Shown here piece by piece: positions 7,874 to 16,200 of a stretch of 24,264 nucleotides of DNA. Position 1 is the stretch's first letter. Every line of letters begins with the position of its first letter. This DNA is from CAZAKZ01 sp964485695 (lineage in GTDB: Bacteria; Planctomycetota; JAFGQW01). The stretch spans positions 1 to 24,264 of the forward strand of contig CAZAKZ010000086.1 of assembly GCA_964485695.1 (NCBI GenBank), written 5' to 3'. The notes beneath the pieces are model-generated. The model was not told where the DNA came from and ran no database searches. It saw only the letters and a list, made by a program, of their open reading frames with translations. Position numbers and translations under genes: made by a program.

Positions 7874-9337
7874 TTATCCCTTGCGTCCAGAATCAACCGC
7901 TGCCAGATACGTGCTCAGCACCCGAAGGTTGGCGATAAACGTTCGGCAGTCGATGATTTGTCGAGTGTCGTCGTCGTCACCATGGTACTTCATCCCGCCC
8001 TCTTCGACCCAAGCGCCCCGGTCATCCAGGGCTCCGATGACCTCGCGGGTCCTATCCTCCAGTGAATCGGACAGTCTGGGACGATATGGCGCACGCGACG
8101 GCTTCAGGTCTTCTGCCGGAGTCTCGATCAACCGCTTGTACTGCCGGGCAACGCCCTCGACCCAGTCGCCCATCTTGAACGCGTAATGAGTGGGCATGTC
8201 GCTGTCGTCGTAGGTCAGTTCGTAGTCCCGAGTGAAATACAACGGCCGGTTGGTCTTCAGTTCGTAAAACCTCGCCAGCCCACCCTTGGGCAGTTTCGAT
8301 CGTCGGTAATACTCAATCGCGCGCGGGATCGGCTCGATGAATCTTCTGTTCCCCGTCTGGCGATACATCATCATCAACGTCCGCAAGATCCCCGCCGATT
8401 CCCCACCCGTGATCGACGGCGGTTCAAACCTCCGCGCCCACGCCGGGTGCATTTGTGGATCGTACTGCTGAGCCCAGCCGGGTTGTGGCTCAGGCATCTG
8501 GGCCAGCAGGATAAAATCGCCGGCCTTTTCCGCCGCCCGTGAATACTTTTCGTCTCCGTAGACTTCTGCGGCCATAAACATCACGTCGATCGTGTCCGCG
8601 ATCGTGTTATCGTTGAACGTATAGTAGCCGGAGTAGCTCGGGCGAGGATGCTCACGCGACCACGATGGCGGATAGCTGGCCTTCTTCACTGGATACAAGC
8701 TCGCATCAGGAGGCCGGTCAAACCGCTGCGGCCAGCCGCCGTTGGGATACTGGGCCGCCAGCAACGAGGATAGCCCGAATTCAGCGGTTTCGTGAATCTT
8801 CTGGTCCTTGAACTTGAGCACCTCATCCAATCGCATCAACAGACGCAAGGCGGCTTGCGTGGCATTGTCGTCCAGCGTCGAGGTGTTCCTTGCCTTTTCC
8901 CTCGGCGGGTCCACGCGGTAAGCGTACCGCTGGCGTCGCGCGGGATCGAATTCGATCCGATAATCCCAGCCGCCGCTGCGAAGCTGGCCTTGCACCAGGC
9001 AAAGGCCGGCGTCACGGGCCAACTCCAGGCAGTATTCATCACCAGTCAACTCGTAGGCTTCCAGGAATGACATGCCCACCGACGGTGTGCCAGGCGGCTG
9101 GACCCACACCATCGACTCGCTCGCACGCCCTTCGCCCTCGCGTTTCGACAGGTCGGCGCTGTAACGCCAGAGGTAGCCGCCGCTGGTCGAAACCTGCTCG
9201 CGGAAGAACCGGTTCGCGTTGTCAAGTGCCGCCTTCGCCCGCTCGGGCAAATCGGGATCCGCCGCACAGGCCGTCTGTGGAAGCGCGACCAAGGCCGCTG
9301 CGCACGAAAACACTACAAAGCAGAAGATTCGTCTCAT
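7874..9337 (-). CDS. Exported PL10-like pectate lyase family protein
   Basis: The 487-residue protein has a clear signal peptide (MRRIFCFVVFSCAAALVALP, cleavage near ACA-ADPD). The mature part is mostly helical, as expected for an (alpha/alpha) toroid. It contains motifs I associate with polysaccharide lyase family 10: QYPNGGWPQRF near residue 195, YTFNDNTIADTIDVM near 240, PGWAQQYDPQMHPAWARRFE near 285, and ITGGESAGILRTL soon after. Family members cleave polygalacturonate by beta-elimination. The sequence carries insertions relative to the short classical enzymes, so the true substrate may be another uronic-acid polymer. It is last in a same-strand run after thpR, separated from it by 49 bp. 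Family assignment is good; substrate is inferred. Confidence 0.8.
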   Translation of the reverse strand: MRRIFCFVVFSCAAALVALPQTACAADPDLPERAKAALDNANRFFREQVSTSGGYLWRYSADLSKREGEGRASESMVWVQPPGTPSVGMSFLEAYELTGDEYCLELARDAGLCLVQGQLRSGGWDYRIEFDPARRQRYAYRVDPPREKARNTSTLDDNATQAALRLLMRLDEVLKFKDQKIHETAEFGLSSLLAAQYPNGGWPQRFDRPPDASLYPVKKASYPPSWSREHPRPSYSGYYTFNDNTIADTIDVMFMAAEVYGDEKYSRAAEKAGDFILLAQMPEPQPGWAQQYDPQMHPAWARRFEPPSITGGESAGILRTLMMMYRQTGNRRFIEPIPRAIEYYRRSKLPKGGLARFYELKTNRPLYFTRDYELTYDDSDMPTHYAFKMGDWVEGVARQYKRLIETPAEDLKPSRAPYRPRLSDSLEDRTREVIGALDDRGAWVEEGGMKYHGDDDDTRQIIDCRTFIANLRVLSTYLAAVDSGRKG

Positions 9338-9386
9338 TTGTCAGACTCCCAGTCTTTTGCCCGTTCGCCCACGGCCGCGTCGTTCG

Positions 9387-9959
9387 TTAGCACCCGAGCC
9401 GCGCCCGACCCAGCACATTGTACGTTGGCCCGTCCTTGTCCAGGAAACTGGCGAAAACAAGCACCTCGTTGATGTTCGACACGCCGCCGTCAAACTGTCC
9501 GTTGTCGTTGATCAATCGCCCCAGATCACGTTGCGCCGATCCGCCTTGCCGCACCCGACCAAGCGTCAAGTGCGGGTGAAAACGCCGAGCTTCCTTGCGG
9601 AATCCTAGCTTCGCCAAAGCCTTCTCAATCGCCGTGTGCAGCGACGCCAGCGGGTCGGCGCCGCGGTCCACTCCCATCCATACAGTCCGCGGCCGACCGG
9701 CATGCGGAAAGGCTCCAGCGCCGCGCAAACCGATCTCGAACGGTGGACTCTGGCCAGCCACTTCAGCCGCCGCCCGACAAATATCGGCCGTCTGCGGATC
9801 GGGAACGTCGCCAAGGAACTTCAACGTCAGGTGCATGTTATGGGGATCGACCCACTTCACATCACCTCCACCGACGCGCAGCCGTTCGACCAGATCCGCC
9901 GCCCGCCGACGAACGGCATCGCCAACGTCAACCGCAATGAAGGTCCGGATCGTGTTCAT
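9387..9959 (-). CDS. thpR: RNA 2',3'-cyclic phosphodiesterase (2H family)
   Basis: The 190-residue protein has both catalytic HxTx motifs of the 2H phosphoesterase superfamily: MHLTLKFLGDVPD near residue 42 and HPHLTLGRVRQ near residue 128, spaced as in ThpR (formerly LigT). The N-terminus MNTIRTFIAVDV is also typical. ThpR hydrolyses 2',3'-cyclic phosphate ends of RNA to 2'-phosphates and was first described as a tRNA half-molecule ligase; it is cytoplasmic. Length is normal. The ATG at 9959 has no visible Shine-Dalgarno; the 14-bp repeat array begins only 18 bases upstream. It lies between the DUF1080 gene (upstream) and the pectate-lyase gene (downstream) without an obvious functional link. 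Confidence 0.92.
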   Translation of the reverse strand: MNTIRTFIAVDVGDAVRRRAADLVERLRVGGGDVKWVDPHNMHLTLKFLGDVPDPQTADICRAAAEVAGQSPPFEIGLRGAGAFPHAGRPRTVWMGVDRGADPLASLHTAIEKALAKLGFRKEARRFHPHLTLGRVRQGGSAQRDLGRLINDNGQFDGGVSNINEVLVFASFLDKDGPTYNVLGRARLGC

Positions 9960-9976
9960 GGGAAAGGGAAGGTTGT

Positions 9977-10163
9977 CAGGTGTCGGTGTTCAGGTGTCAG
10001 TGTTCAGGTGTCAGTGTTCAGGTGTCAGTGTTCAGGTGTCAGTGTTCGGGTGTCAGCGTTCGGGTGTCAGCGTTCAGGTGTCAGTGTTCGGGGCTCGGGT
10101 GTCCTCTACCCTGACACCCGACACCCTCCTCCCATCTTTCCCGACACCTGACACCCGACACCC
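9977..10163. repeat. 14-bp tandem repeat array with downstream inverted copies
   Basis: Eight adjacent copies of a 14-bp unit (consensus CAGGTGTCAGTGTT; variants have CGGG at the start or AGCG in the middle) run from 9977 to 10088. A degenerate stretch follows, then inverted words of the same kind, such as TGACACCCGACACCC at 10112-10126 and a related block at 10142-10163. The right side could pair with the GGTGTC words on the left to make a long hairpin. There are no unique spacers, so it is not a CRISPR. It fills the gap between the DUF1080 and thpR genes. Confidence 0.9.
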
Positions 10164-10180
10164 TTCCCCGTCCCCCACCC

Positions 10181-10813
10181 TCACGGCAGTTTCTTTACGC
10201 GGATGTTCCTGTAAAACACCTTGCTCTTGGGGTCGTGCGCCTGCAGAGCGAATGTGCCTTTGTCCAATGCACGCGTGAAGTCGGCACCTGGCTCCGTATC
10301 CGCTGGCTCGGTGTAGTCGACGACGGTCTTGCCGTCGATCTTCACGATGACTTTCTTACCTTTGACGATGATGTGTTGCTCGAACCACTCGTCGTCTTTC
10401 GCCGGAGCCTCGAATACGTCAACGACCCCGTACAGGCCGCCGGTTTTCTTAGGGTCACGGTGCGTATTATTCACTTGCGACTCGAATCCCTGCTTCGGCC
10501 AGCCATCGGGCTGAAACTTCGTATGAAAGTAGATGCCCGAGTTGCTTCCGGGCGTTGTCTTCACTTCGGCCTTGAATTCGAAATTCACGAATGGTGCGTG
10601 TTCCCCCACGTAGAACAAATGGCTGCGGGGGCCAAAGCAGACGAACTTGCCGTCTTCGACTTTCCACGAATCGGCATTCTCGCTGGCCTTCCAGCCTTCG
10701 AACGTCTTGCCGTCCATCAGTTGAATCCAGCCGTCCTCTTCGGCAACGCAAAGGCCGACGGTAAAACAAATCAACAGAATAGCAGCAGTCGCAGTCAATG
10801 TTGCTCGCATCAT
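10181..10813 (-). CDS. Exported DUF1080 (3-keto-disaccharide hydrolase-like) protein
   Basis: The 210-residue protein has a signal peptide (MMRATLTATAAILLICFTVG, mature part from about EEDGW) followed by a single DUF1080 domain. Recognisable elements are GWIQLMDGKTFEGWKA at the start, FVCFGPRSHLFY, the FEFKAEVKTTPGSNSGIYF strand pair, EWFEQHIIVKGKKVIVKIDG, and the closing FALQAHDPKSKVFYRNIRVK. The fold is a concanavalin-like jelly roll; characterised relatives hydrolyse 3-keto-glycosides, and the family is hugely expanded in planctomycetes. Activity here is inferred from family only. The ATG at 10813 has GGGAG nine bases upstream, supporting this start over the next ATG at 10810. It lies 57 bp downstream of the Spy-like/thioredoxin gene on the same strand. 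Confidence 0.9.
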   Translation of the reverse strand: MMRATLTATAAILLICFTVGLCVAEEDGWIQLMDGKTFEGWKASENADSWKVEDGKFVCFGPRSHLFYVGEHAPFVNFEFKAEVKTTPGSNSGIYFHTKFQPDGWPKQGFESQVNNTHRDPKKTGGLYGVVDVFEAPAKDDEWFEQHIIVKGKKVIVKIDGKTVVDYTEPADTEPGADFTRALDKGTFALQAHDPKSKVFYRNIRVKKLP

Positions 10814-10870
10814 GGTCCAATACTCCCGTGCGAAAAGATATAGTCCACCATCCTACCACACGTTGCCAGC

Positions 10871-11971
10871 TTACTCTTCCGCCAGCAATTCTTCAATTCG
10901 CAGCCGCATCAGTTTCTCGCCTTGGCCATCGTTTGCGCTCAACTCCCCCGCCCACCAATAGCGAACGTAACCTTGTTTGTCGACCAAGTATACGCTTGGC
11001 CAGACGGAGTTGCCCCACGCGTTCCAGTTCTCACGAGCGCTGTCAATCAGAACTGGAAACGCCAATCCCAGCTCGCCGGCCTTCTCGCGAACGCGTCCAC
11101 TATCGCGTTCTTCCTTGGTCTGCGGCGTGTGGACACCGATGATCGTAAGGCCCTTCTCGCCGAACTTCGTCTGCCAGTCTCGATGCACCGGATAGTCGTG
11201 GACGCAAGCCAAGTTCCCGTACGCCCAGAAGTGCACAGCCACGACCGTACCTCTTAGTTCGTCGAACGTCAGCGGCTCGGAGTTCACCCATCCGTCACTC
11301 TCACACAGCGTCGGCACTTTGAACTTCACGCGGCCGAGTCGCCAGACCTCGATGGGCGATCCAAGCATCGCCCGCAAGCGGGCACGTTGGTCGCGCGAGA
11401 GAATTGCCGCGATTCGGCGATCCTGCTCGAAGGCAATCCTTGCGGCCTTCAATAAGATCTCTTCGCCCTGCTCGCTCTTTTGAGCTTCGGCGCGCAATTG
11501 GTCAGCCGCTCTCTCCGCCTGTCGAATCACCTTTTCGATCTTTCTGTCTTGGTCCGCCGACAAGCTCAGTTTCTCGCCCACCTCCTCACCGAGCAGGATT
11601 TCCATGCCGGCCACGCGAAACCGAATCTGCTCCAATCGTTTGCGTTGCGCGAACGATAGGATGTCGGCCATCCGTTGTTCCGCCGTTTTTGTGAGCTTTC
11701 CTACCTCTTCTGCAGCTTTCTGCGGCGGTTGGTTGCGCGTCCGCCACAACAAAGAGTCCAACTCATCGGCCAAAGTACTGACGGCCAGCGCCTGCTCGTC
11801 AGTCAGGTCGAGGGCACGGTGCACCACCGGGTCGCGGATCAGTATGAGATACGGTTCGTCAAGAGAAGCGACCGGAATCACACCATGCGGATTGTGTTGC
11901 CCGTAGGCCATACAGGGAACATATAGCGCCAAGATCGCGGCGAGAGTTCCTCGATATTTCGCGTTTCTCAT
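10871..11971 (-). CDS. Exported Spy/LTxxQ-like plus thioredoxin-fold protein with altered CxxC
   Basis: With the start at 11971 the protein has 366 residues and a signal peptide (MRNAKYRGTLAAILALYVPC, ending MAYGQ). The frame is open up to an ATG at 12085, which would place 38 residues before the signal sequence, so the later start is preferred. The N-terminal half is helical and charged, with LDLTDEQALAV, LSADQDRKIEKV and ILSRDQRARL segments resembling LTxxQ repeats of periplasmic Spy-like proteins. The C-terminal half is a TlpA/DipZ-type thioredoxin fold: VVAVHFWAYG, GLTIIGVHTP, WPSVYLVDKQGYVRYWW. The active-site pair, usually Cys-x-x-Cys, reads Asn253-Leu-Ala-Cys256, so one cysteine is missing and dithiol chemistry is not possible at this site. 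Function unknown. It is divergent from the LysR gene. Confidence 0.8.
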   Translation of the reverse strand: MRNAKYRGTLAAILALYVPCMAYGQHNPHGVIPVASLDEPYLILIRDPVVHRALDLTDEQALAVSTLADELDSLLWRTRNQPPQKAAEEVGKLTKTAEQRMADILSFAQRKRLEQIRFRVAGMEILLGEEVGEKLSLSADQDRKIEKVIRQAERAADQLRAEAQKSEQGEEILLKAARIAFEQDRRIAAILSRDQRARLRAMLGSPIEVWRLGRVKFKVPTLCESDGWVNSEPLTFDELRGTVVAVHFWAYGNLACVHDYPVHRDWQTKFGEKGLTIIGVHTPQTKEERDSGRVREKAGELGLAFPVLIDSARENWNAWGNSVWPSVYLVDKQGYVRYWWAGELSANDGQGEKLMRLRIEELLAEE

Positions 11972-12115
11972 TGGGGTCGCCCAATGCATCGGTTTCGTCG
12001 CTAAGATCTTCTCTGGTAACGTTTTATAGCATATGCGCACTTGGCATTTTCGGCCTGGGTGGTAGGAATCAAGCAGAATCGCCAATCGGACGGTTGACCG
12101 GAACTATCGGCGTCG

Positions 12116-12129
12116 ATACCCTAGTATAA
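12116..12129. promoter_or_regulatory. Candidate LysR-type operator (ATAC-N4-GTAT, T-N11-A)
   Basis: The dyad ATACCCTAGTAT (12116-12127) sits in the divergent intergenic region 62 bp upstream of the LysR gene and also fits T-N11-A (T12117 to A12129). LysR-type regulators usually bind such sites and autoregulate. Short dyads like this arise by chance, so the call rests on position. Confidence 0.3.
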
Positions 12130-12152
12130 CAATTAGTAATTCAAAGAAACAA
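12123..12152 (-). promoter_or_regulatory. Candidate sigma70-type promoter for the thioredoxin-fold gene
   Basis: On the minus strand TTGTTT (12152-12147) and TATACT (12128-12123) are 18 bp apart in an AT-rich stretch, directed toward the Spy-like/thioredoxin gene. Transcription would begin near 12116. The -10 box overlaps the candidate LysR-type dyad, so binding there could affect both directions. Inference from consensus only. Confidence 0.3.
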
Positions 12153-12190
12153 ACGAATAACGCATCCTAATACATTGGATCGCCCGGCCG

Positions 12191-13213
12191 ATGCACGTGA
12201 AATCCCTCAAGGTCTTCTGCGACGTGGTCGCTCGCCGCAGCTTCTCGCGTGCGGCAACCGACAACGGCATTTCGCAGTCCGGTGCCAGCCAGATTGTGCA
12301 TCATCTGGAGAAGAGGCTCGGCGTCAAGCTGATCGACCGCTCGAAGCGCCCATTTGTGCTCACTGCCGAAGGCGAAGTCTACTACGAAGGCTGTCGAAAG
12401 CTGGTCCAGAAGTACTATGCGTTGCAGGAGGAAGTGCGGTCGTTGCACCAGGAGGTCGAAGGCCGCGTCAGTGTGGCCGCGATCTACTCCGTAGGTCTAA
12501 GCTACGGGAGGGACTTGGTCGACAAGTTCACACGCCGGCATCCCAAGGCGACGGTTAACATCGAGCATCGCCATCCCGACCGCGTTTACGAATTGGTGGC
12601 CGAGGACCGCGTGGACGTCGGCCTGATCAGCTACGCGCAATCGACGCGTACGGTTAGAGCGATCAATTGGTGCGAAGAGCGGATGATACTCGTTTGCTCT
12701 CCCGGCCACTGGCTTGCACAAACCAAGTCGATTGACCTGCAGGACCTGAACGGGCTAGGGATCATCGGTTTCGATCGCGATTTGAGGGTCCGCCGCAAGC
12801 TCGACCGCGAGCTTGCCGAACGCGGGGTGGAAGTCCGCGTCGAAATGGCCTTCGACAACATCGACACGATCAAACGGGCGATCGAAGTGAACGCGGGCGT
12901 CAGCCTTTTGCCGGAGCCGACGGTGCGAGGCGAACTTCAAACCGGCACATTTGTGAGCATTCCGGTGGAGGGCCTCGATTTGGTGCGCCCCCTCGGCATC
13001 ATCCATCGTCGCGGTGTGGAACTCGGCAAGACCGCTCGGCGCTTCGTCCAGTTGCTCCAAGACACGCCCTCTGCCGACGACAGCGATGGTTGTTCGAGAG
13101 CAACGCGTGAAACGGTCGATCCGTACGCAAATGGCAAGTCTGGGAAAGCCCCAGACGACGTTGATAGCCCAACGATCGCGTCAACCGATGGCACGGAGCG
13201 CGCGAAACGTTGA
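12191..13213 (+). CDS. LysR-family transcriptional regulator upstream of gltBD
   Basis: The 340-residue protein has the N-terminal winged helix-turn-helix of LysR-type regulators (residues 1-60: LKVFCDVVARRSFSRAATDN, then GISQSGASQIVHHLEKRLGVKLIDRS). A linker helix follows (about 65-90) and then a periplasmic-binding-protein-like effector domain (about 90-290) with VEMAFDNIDTIKRAIEVNAGVSLLPE near its end. The last 45 residues are polar and probably disordered. The gene ends 55 bp before gltB on the same strand, so glutamate synthase is the likely target, as with GltC of Bacillus; this is inferred from position. The ligand is unknown. No clear ribosome binding site precedes the ATG. Confidence 0.92.
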   Translation: MHVKSLKVFCDVVARRSFSRAATDNGISQSGASQIVHHLEKRLGVKLIDRSKRPFVLTAEGEVYYEGCRKLVQKYYALQEEVRSLHQEVEGRVSVAAIYSVGLSYGRDLVDKFTRRHPKATVNIEHRHPDRVYELVAEDRVDVGLISYAQSTRTVRAINWCEERMILVCSPGHWLAQTKSIDLQDLNGLGIIGFDRDLRVRRKLDRELAERGVEVRVEMAFDNIDTIKRAIEVNAGVSLLPEPTVRGELQTGTFVSIPVEGLDLVRPLGIIHRRGVELGKTARRFVQLLQDTPSADDSDGCSRATRETVDPYANGKSGKAPDDVDSPTIASTDGTERAKR

Positions 13214-13268
13214 ACGATCGACGGATTCGCTGCTCGGGCTCTTTTATCGACCCAAGAGTTGTTGAGAT

Positions 13269-16200
13269 ATGAGTACGCAACATCAGCACGGCTTCCCGGA
13301 AAGACAGGGCTTGTACGATCCGGCCCACGAAAAGGATAGCTGTGGCATCGGATTCGTGGCTCACATCAAGGGCCAGCGAAGTCATCAGATCGTGCTGGAC
13401 GCAGATCATGTGTTGCGCCGCATGGATCATCGCGGCGCGCGCGGATGCGAGGTGAACACGGGTGACGGGGCAGGAGTTCTTACGGCCTTGCCACACGAAT
13501 TCTTAACCAAGGTGGCGAAAGCAGGGCTGCATACGGAACTCCCGCAACCTGGTCGTTTCGGTGCAGGCGTGGTCTTTCTGCCGACGATTGACACAGAGCG
13601 AGACAAATGCAAGCAGGCGGTCGAGCAGATCGTCGCCGAGCAAGGGCAGCGATTGGTCGGTTGGCGTCGCGTGCCGGTTCAGCCCAACCAAGCCGACCTT
13701 GGTCCCACCGCCGTTGCCGCCATGCCGGTCATCGAGCAGGTGTTTGTCGCGGCTGGCGACGGGGTCGAGGGCGAAGCGTTCGAACGTCAGTTGTACATCA
13801 TCCGCAAACGAGCCAGCCGGCTCTTGCGCACCGATAACGGGCTGACACAGGCGTTGATGTTCTACGTCTGCAGCTTGTCGACGAAAGTCATCATCTACAA
13901 GGGAATGCTAACGCCCTGTCAGTTGATGAAGTTCTATCCGGATTTGGCGGACGAAGACTACACCACGCACTTGGCGATGGTGCATTCGAGGTTCTCGACC
14001 AACACGTTCCCCAGTTGGGATCGCGCACAGCCGTGTCGCTTCATGTCCCATAATGGCGAAATCAACACGCTGCGCGGCAATATCAATTGGATGCATGCCC
14101 GCGAAGGCGTCGTCGAGAGCGACCTGTTCGGCGACGATCTTGATAAGGTGTTTCCGGTTGTCGAGCCCGAATGTTCGGATTCTGGCAACTTCGACAATGT
14201 CCTGGAATTCCTGCTGATGACAGGCCGCACGCTGCAGGAAGCGGCCATGATGATGGTGCCCGAAGCGTGGCAAAAGCACGACACGATGGCCGAGAACAAG
14301 CGTGCGTTTTACGAGTATCATTCTGCCTTGATGGAACCGTGGGACGGCCCGGCGTCGATTGCGTTCACCGATGGACACTACATCGGAGCCCTGCTGGATC
14401 GGAACGGTCTTCGTCCCAGTCGCTACTACATCACACATGACGACCGAGTGATCATGGCCAGCGAGGTCGGCGTGCTGCCCGTCGAACCCGCGAACGTGAA
14501 ATACAAGGGGCGTCTCCAGCCTGGTCGTATGTTTCTGGTCGACTTCGAGAAAGGGCGTTTGATTCCGGACAAGGAATTGAAGAACGAAATCTCCAATCGG
14601 CGTCCTTATGCGCATTGGCTTAACGCGGCACGCATCCAACTGAAGGACTTGGCACGCAAAGGCGAACCACACGGTTTCCATCCCGACACCCTGCTCGAGC
14701 GCATGCAGGCTTTCGGCTACACCACCGAAACGATGCAGTTTATGTTGTTGCCGCTGATCCAGCAGAAGCGGGACCCGGTCGGCTCGATGGGCAACGATTC
14801 GGCCTTGGCTTGTTTGAGCGACAAGCCTCGCATGCCGTACGACTATTTCAGGCAACTCTTCGCCCAAGTGACAAACCCGGCGATCGACTCGATCCGAGAA
14901 GAGATCATCATGTCACTGGAGTGTTACATCGGTCCGGAACAGAATCTGGTGGAGTCGACCGCCTTTCATTGCCATCGTCTGCTCGTGCCGCATCCGATCC
15001 TTACAAACGAGGAACTGGCCGCGATCAAGCACATGGATCACCGCGGCTGGCGTACGAAGACGATTGACATAACGTTCCCGCAGAGCGAAGGAACCGACGG
15101 GCTGGCAGCGGCATTGGAACGGATCTGTGCACAGGCCGAGGCTGCCATTGACGAGGGATTCAGCTTGGTGGTGCTATCCGACCGAGACATCTCGGCCGAT
15201 CGAGTGCCCGTCAGTTCGCTGTTGGCTTGCGGTGCCGTGCATCATCACCTGGTCCGCCAGGCAAAACGAACGCGAATCGGGATCGTACTGGAGACAGGCG
15301 AGGCTCGTGAGGTCCATCATCATTGTTTGCTGGTGGGTTATGGTGCCGATGCGATCAACCCGTACTTGGCATTCGAGGCCCTGTGGCAAGCCCGCTGCGA
15401 CGGTCTCTTGGGCTCGGAGGACTTTGCCGACGACGAGGCAGTCGTAGCCGCGTATCGGAAGGGCGTGTCGAAGGGCATGCTGAAAATCATGGGCAAAATG
15501 GGCATCTCGACCCTGCAGTCGTACAAGGGTGCCCAGATCTTCGAGGCGCTCGGCCTGAACGACGAGGTCATTGAACGTTCGTTTGTCGGTACGGCCAGCC
15601 GTATTCAAGGCGTGAGCCTTCAGACGCTGGCCGAGGAGTCGCTACGGCGACACGCCTTGGGATACCCGCAGCAAGCGGAAGACCGCATCGCCGCATTGCC
15701 GAATCTCGGCGAATTCCATTGGCGGGCCGAAGGCGAGCGGCACACGTGGGACCCGGTGGCGATCTCTAATCTGCAGGTGGCGGCACGCGCGGATGACAAG
15801 GATGCCTATTGGCGATTCGCCGAGTACATGAACAAACACGAGCGCACTCGATGCACGCTTCGCGGTCTATTACGATTCAAGGATGGCGCTGCAGGATGTC
15901 CCGTTCCGCTGGACGAAGTCGAGCCGGCCACGGAAATCGTCAAACGTTTTTGCACCGGCGCGATGAGCTTCGGTTCGATTTCTGCGGAGGCTCATGAGAC
16001 TTTGGCGATCGCCATGAACCGAATGGGAGGCAAGAGTAACACGGGCGAGGGCGGCGAAGATCCGGCTCGCTTCGAGCCGCTGTCGAACGGCGATTCCAAG
16101 CGATCCGCGATCAAGCAGGTCGCATCCGGCCGATTCGGTGTTACCGCTTGGTACTTGGCAAACGCCGACGAGTTGCAGATCAAGATTGCCCAAGGGGCCA

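Noticed and set aside
9977..10163. Possible CRISPR array
   Set aside because: The repeats are directly adjacent with no unique spacers, the unit is only 14 bp, and no cas gene is present.
9595..10278. Plus-strand open frame of 227 codons running through the repeat array
   Set aside because: It overlaps thpR and the DUF1080 gene in antisense, and its middle is only translated 14-bp repeats.
13908..14867. Minus-strand open frame of 319 codons
   Set aside because: It is the antisense shadow of the amidotransferase and central parts of gltB, a result of GC-rich codon use.
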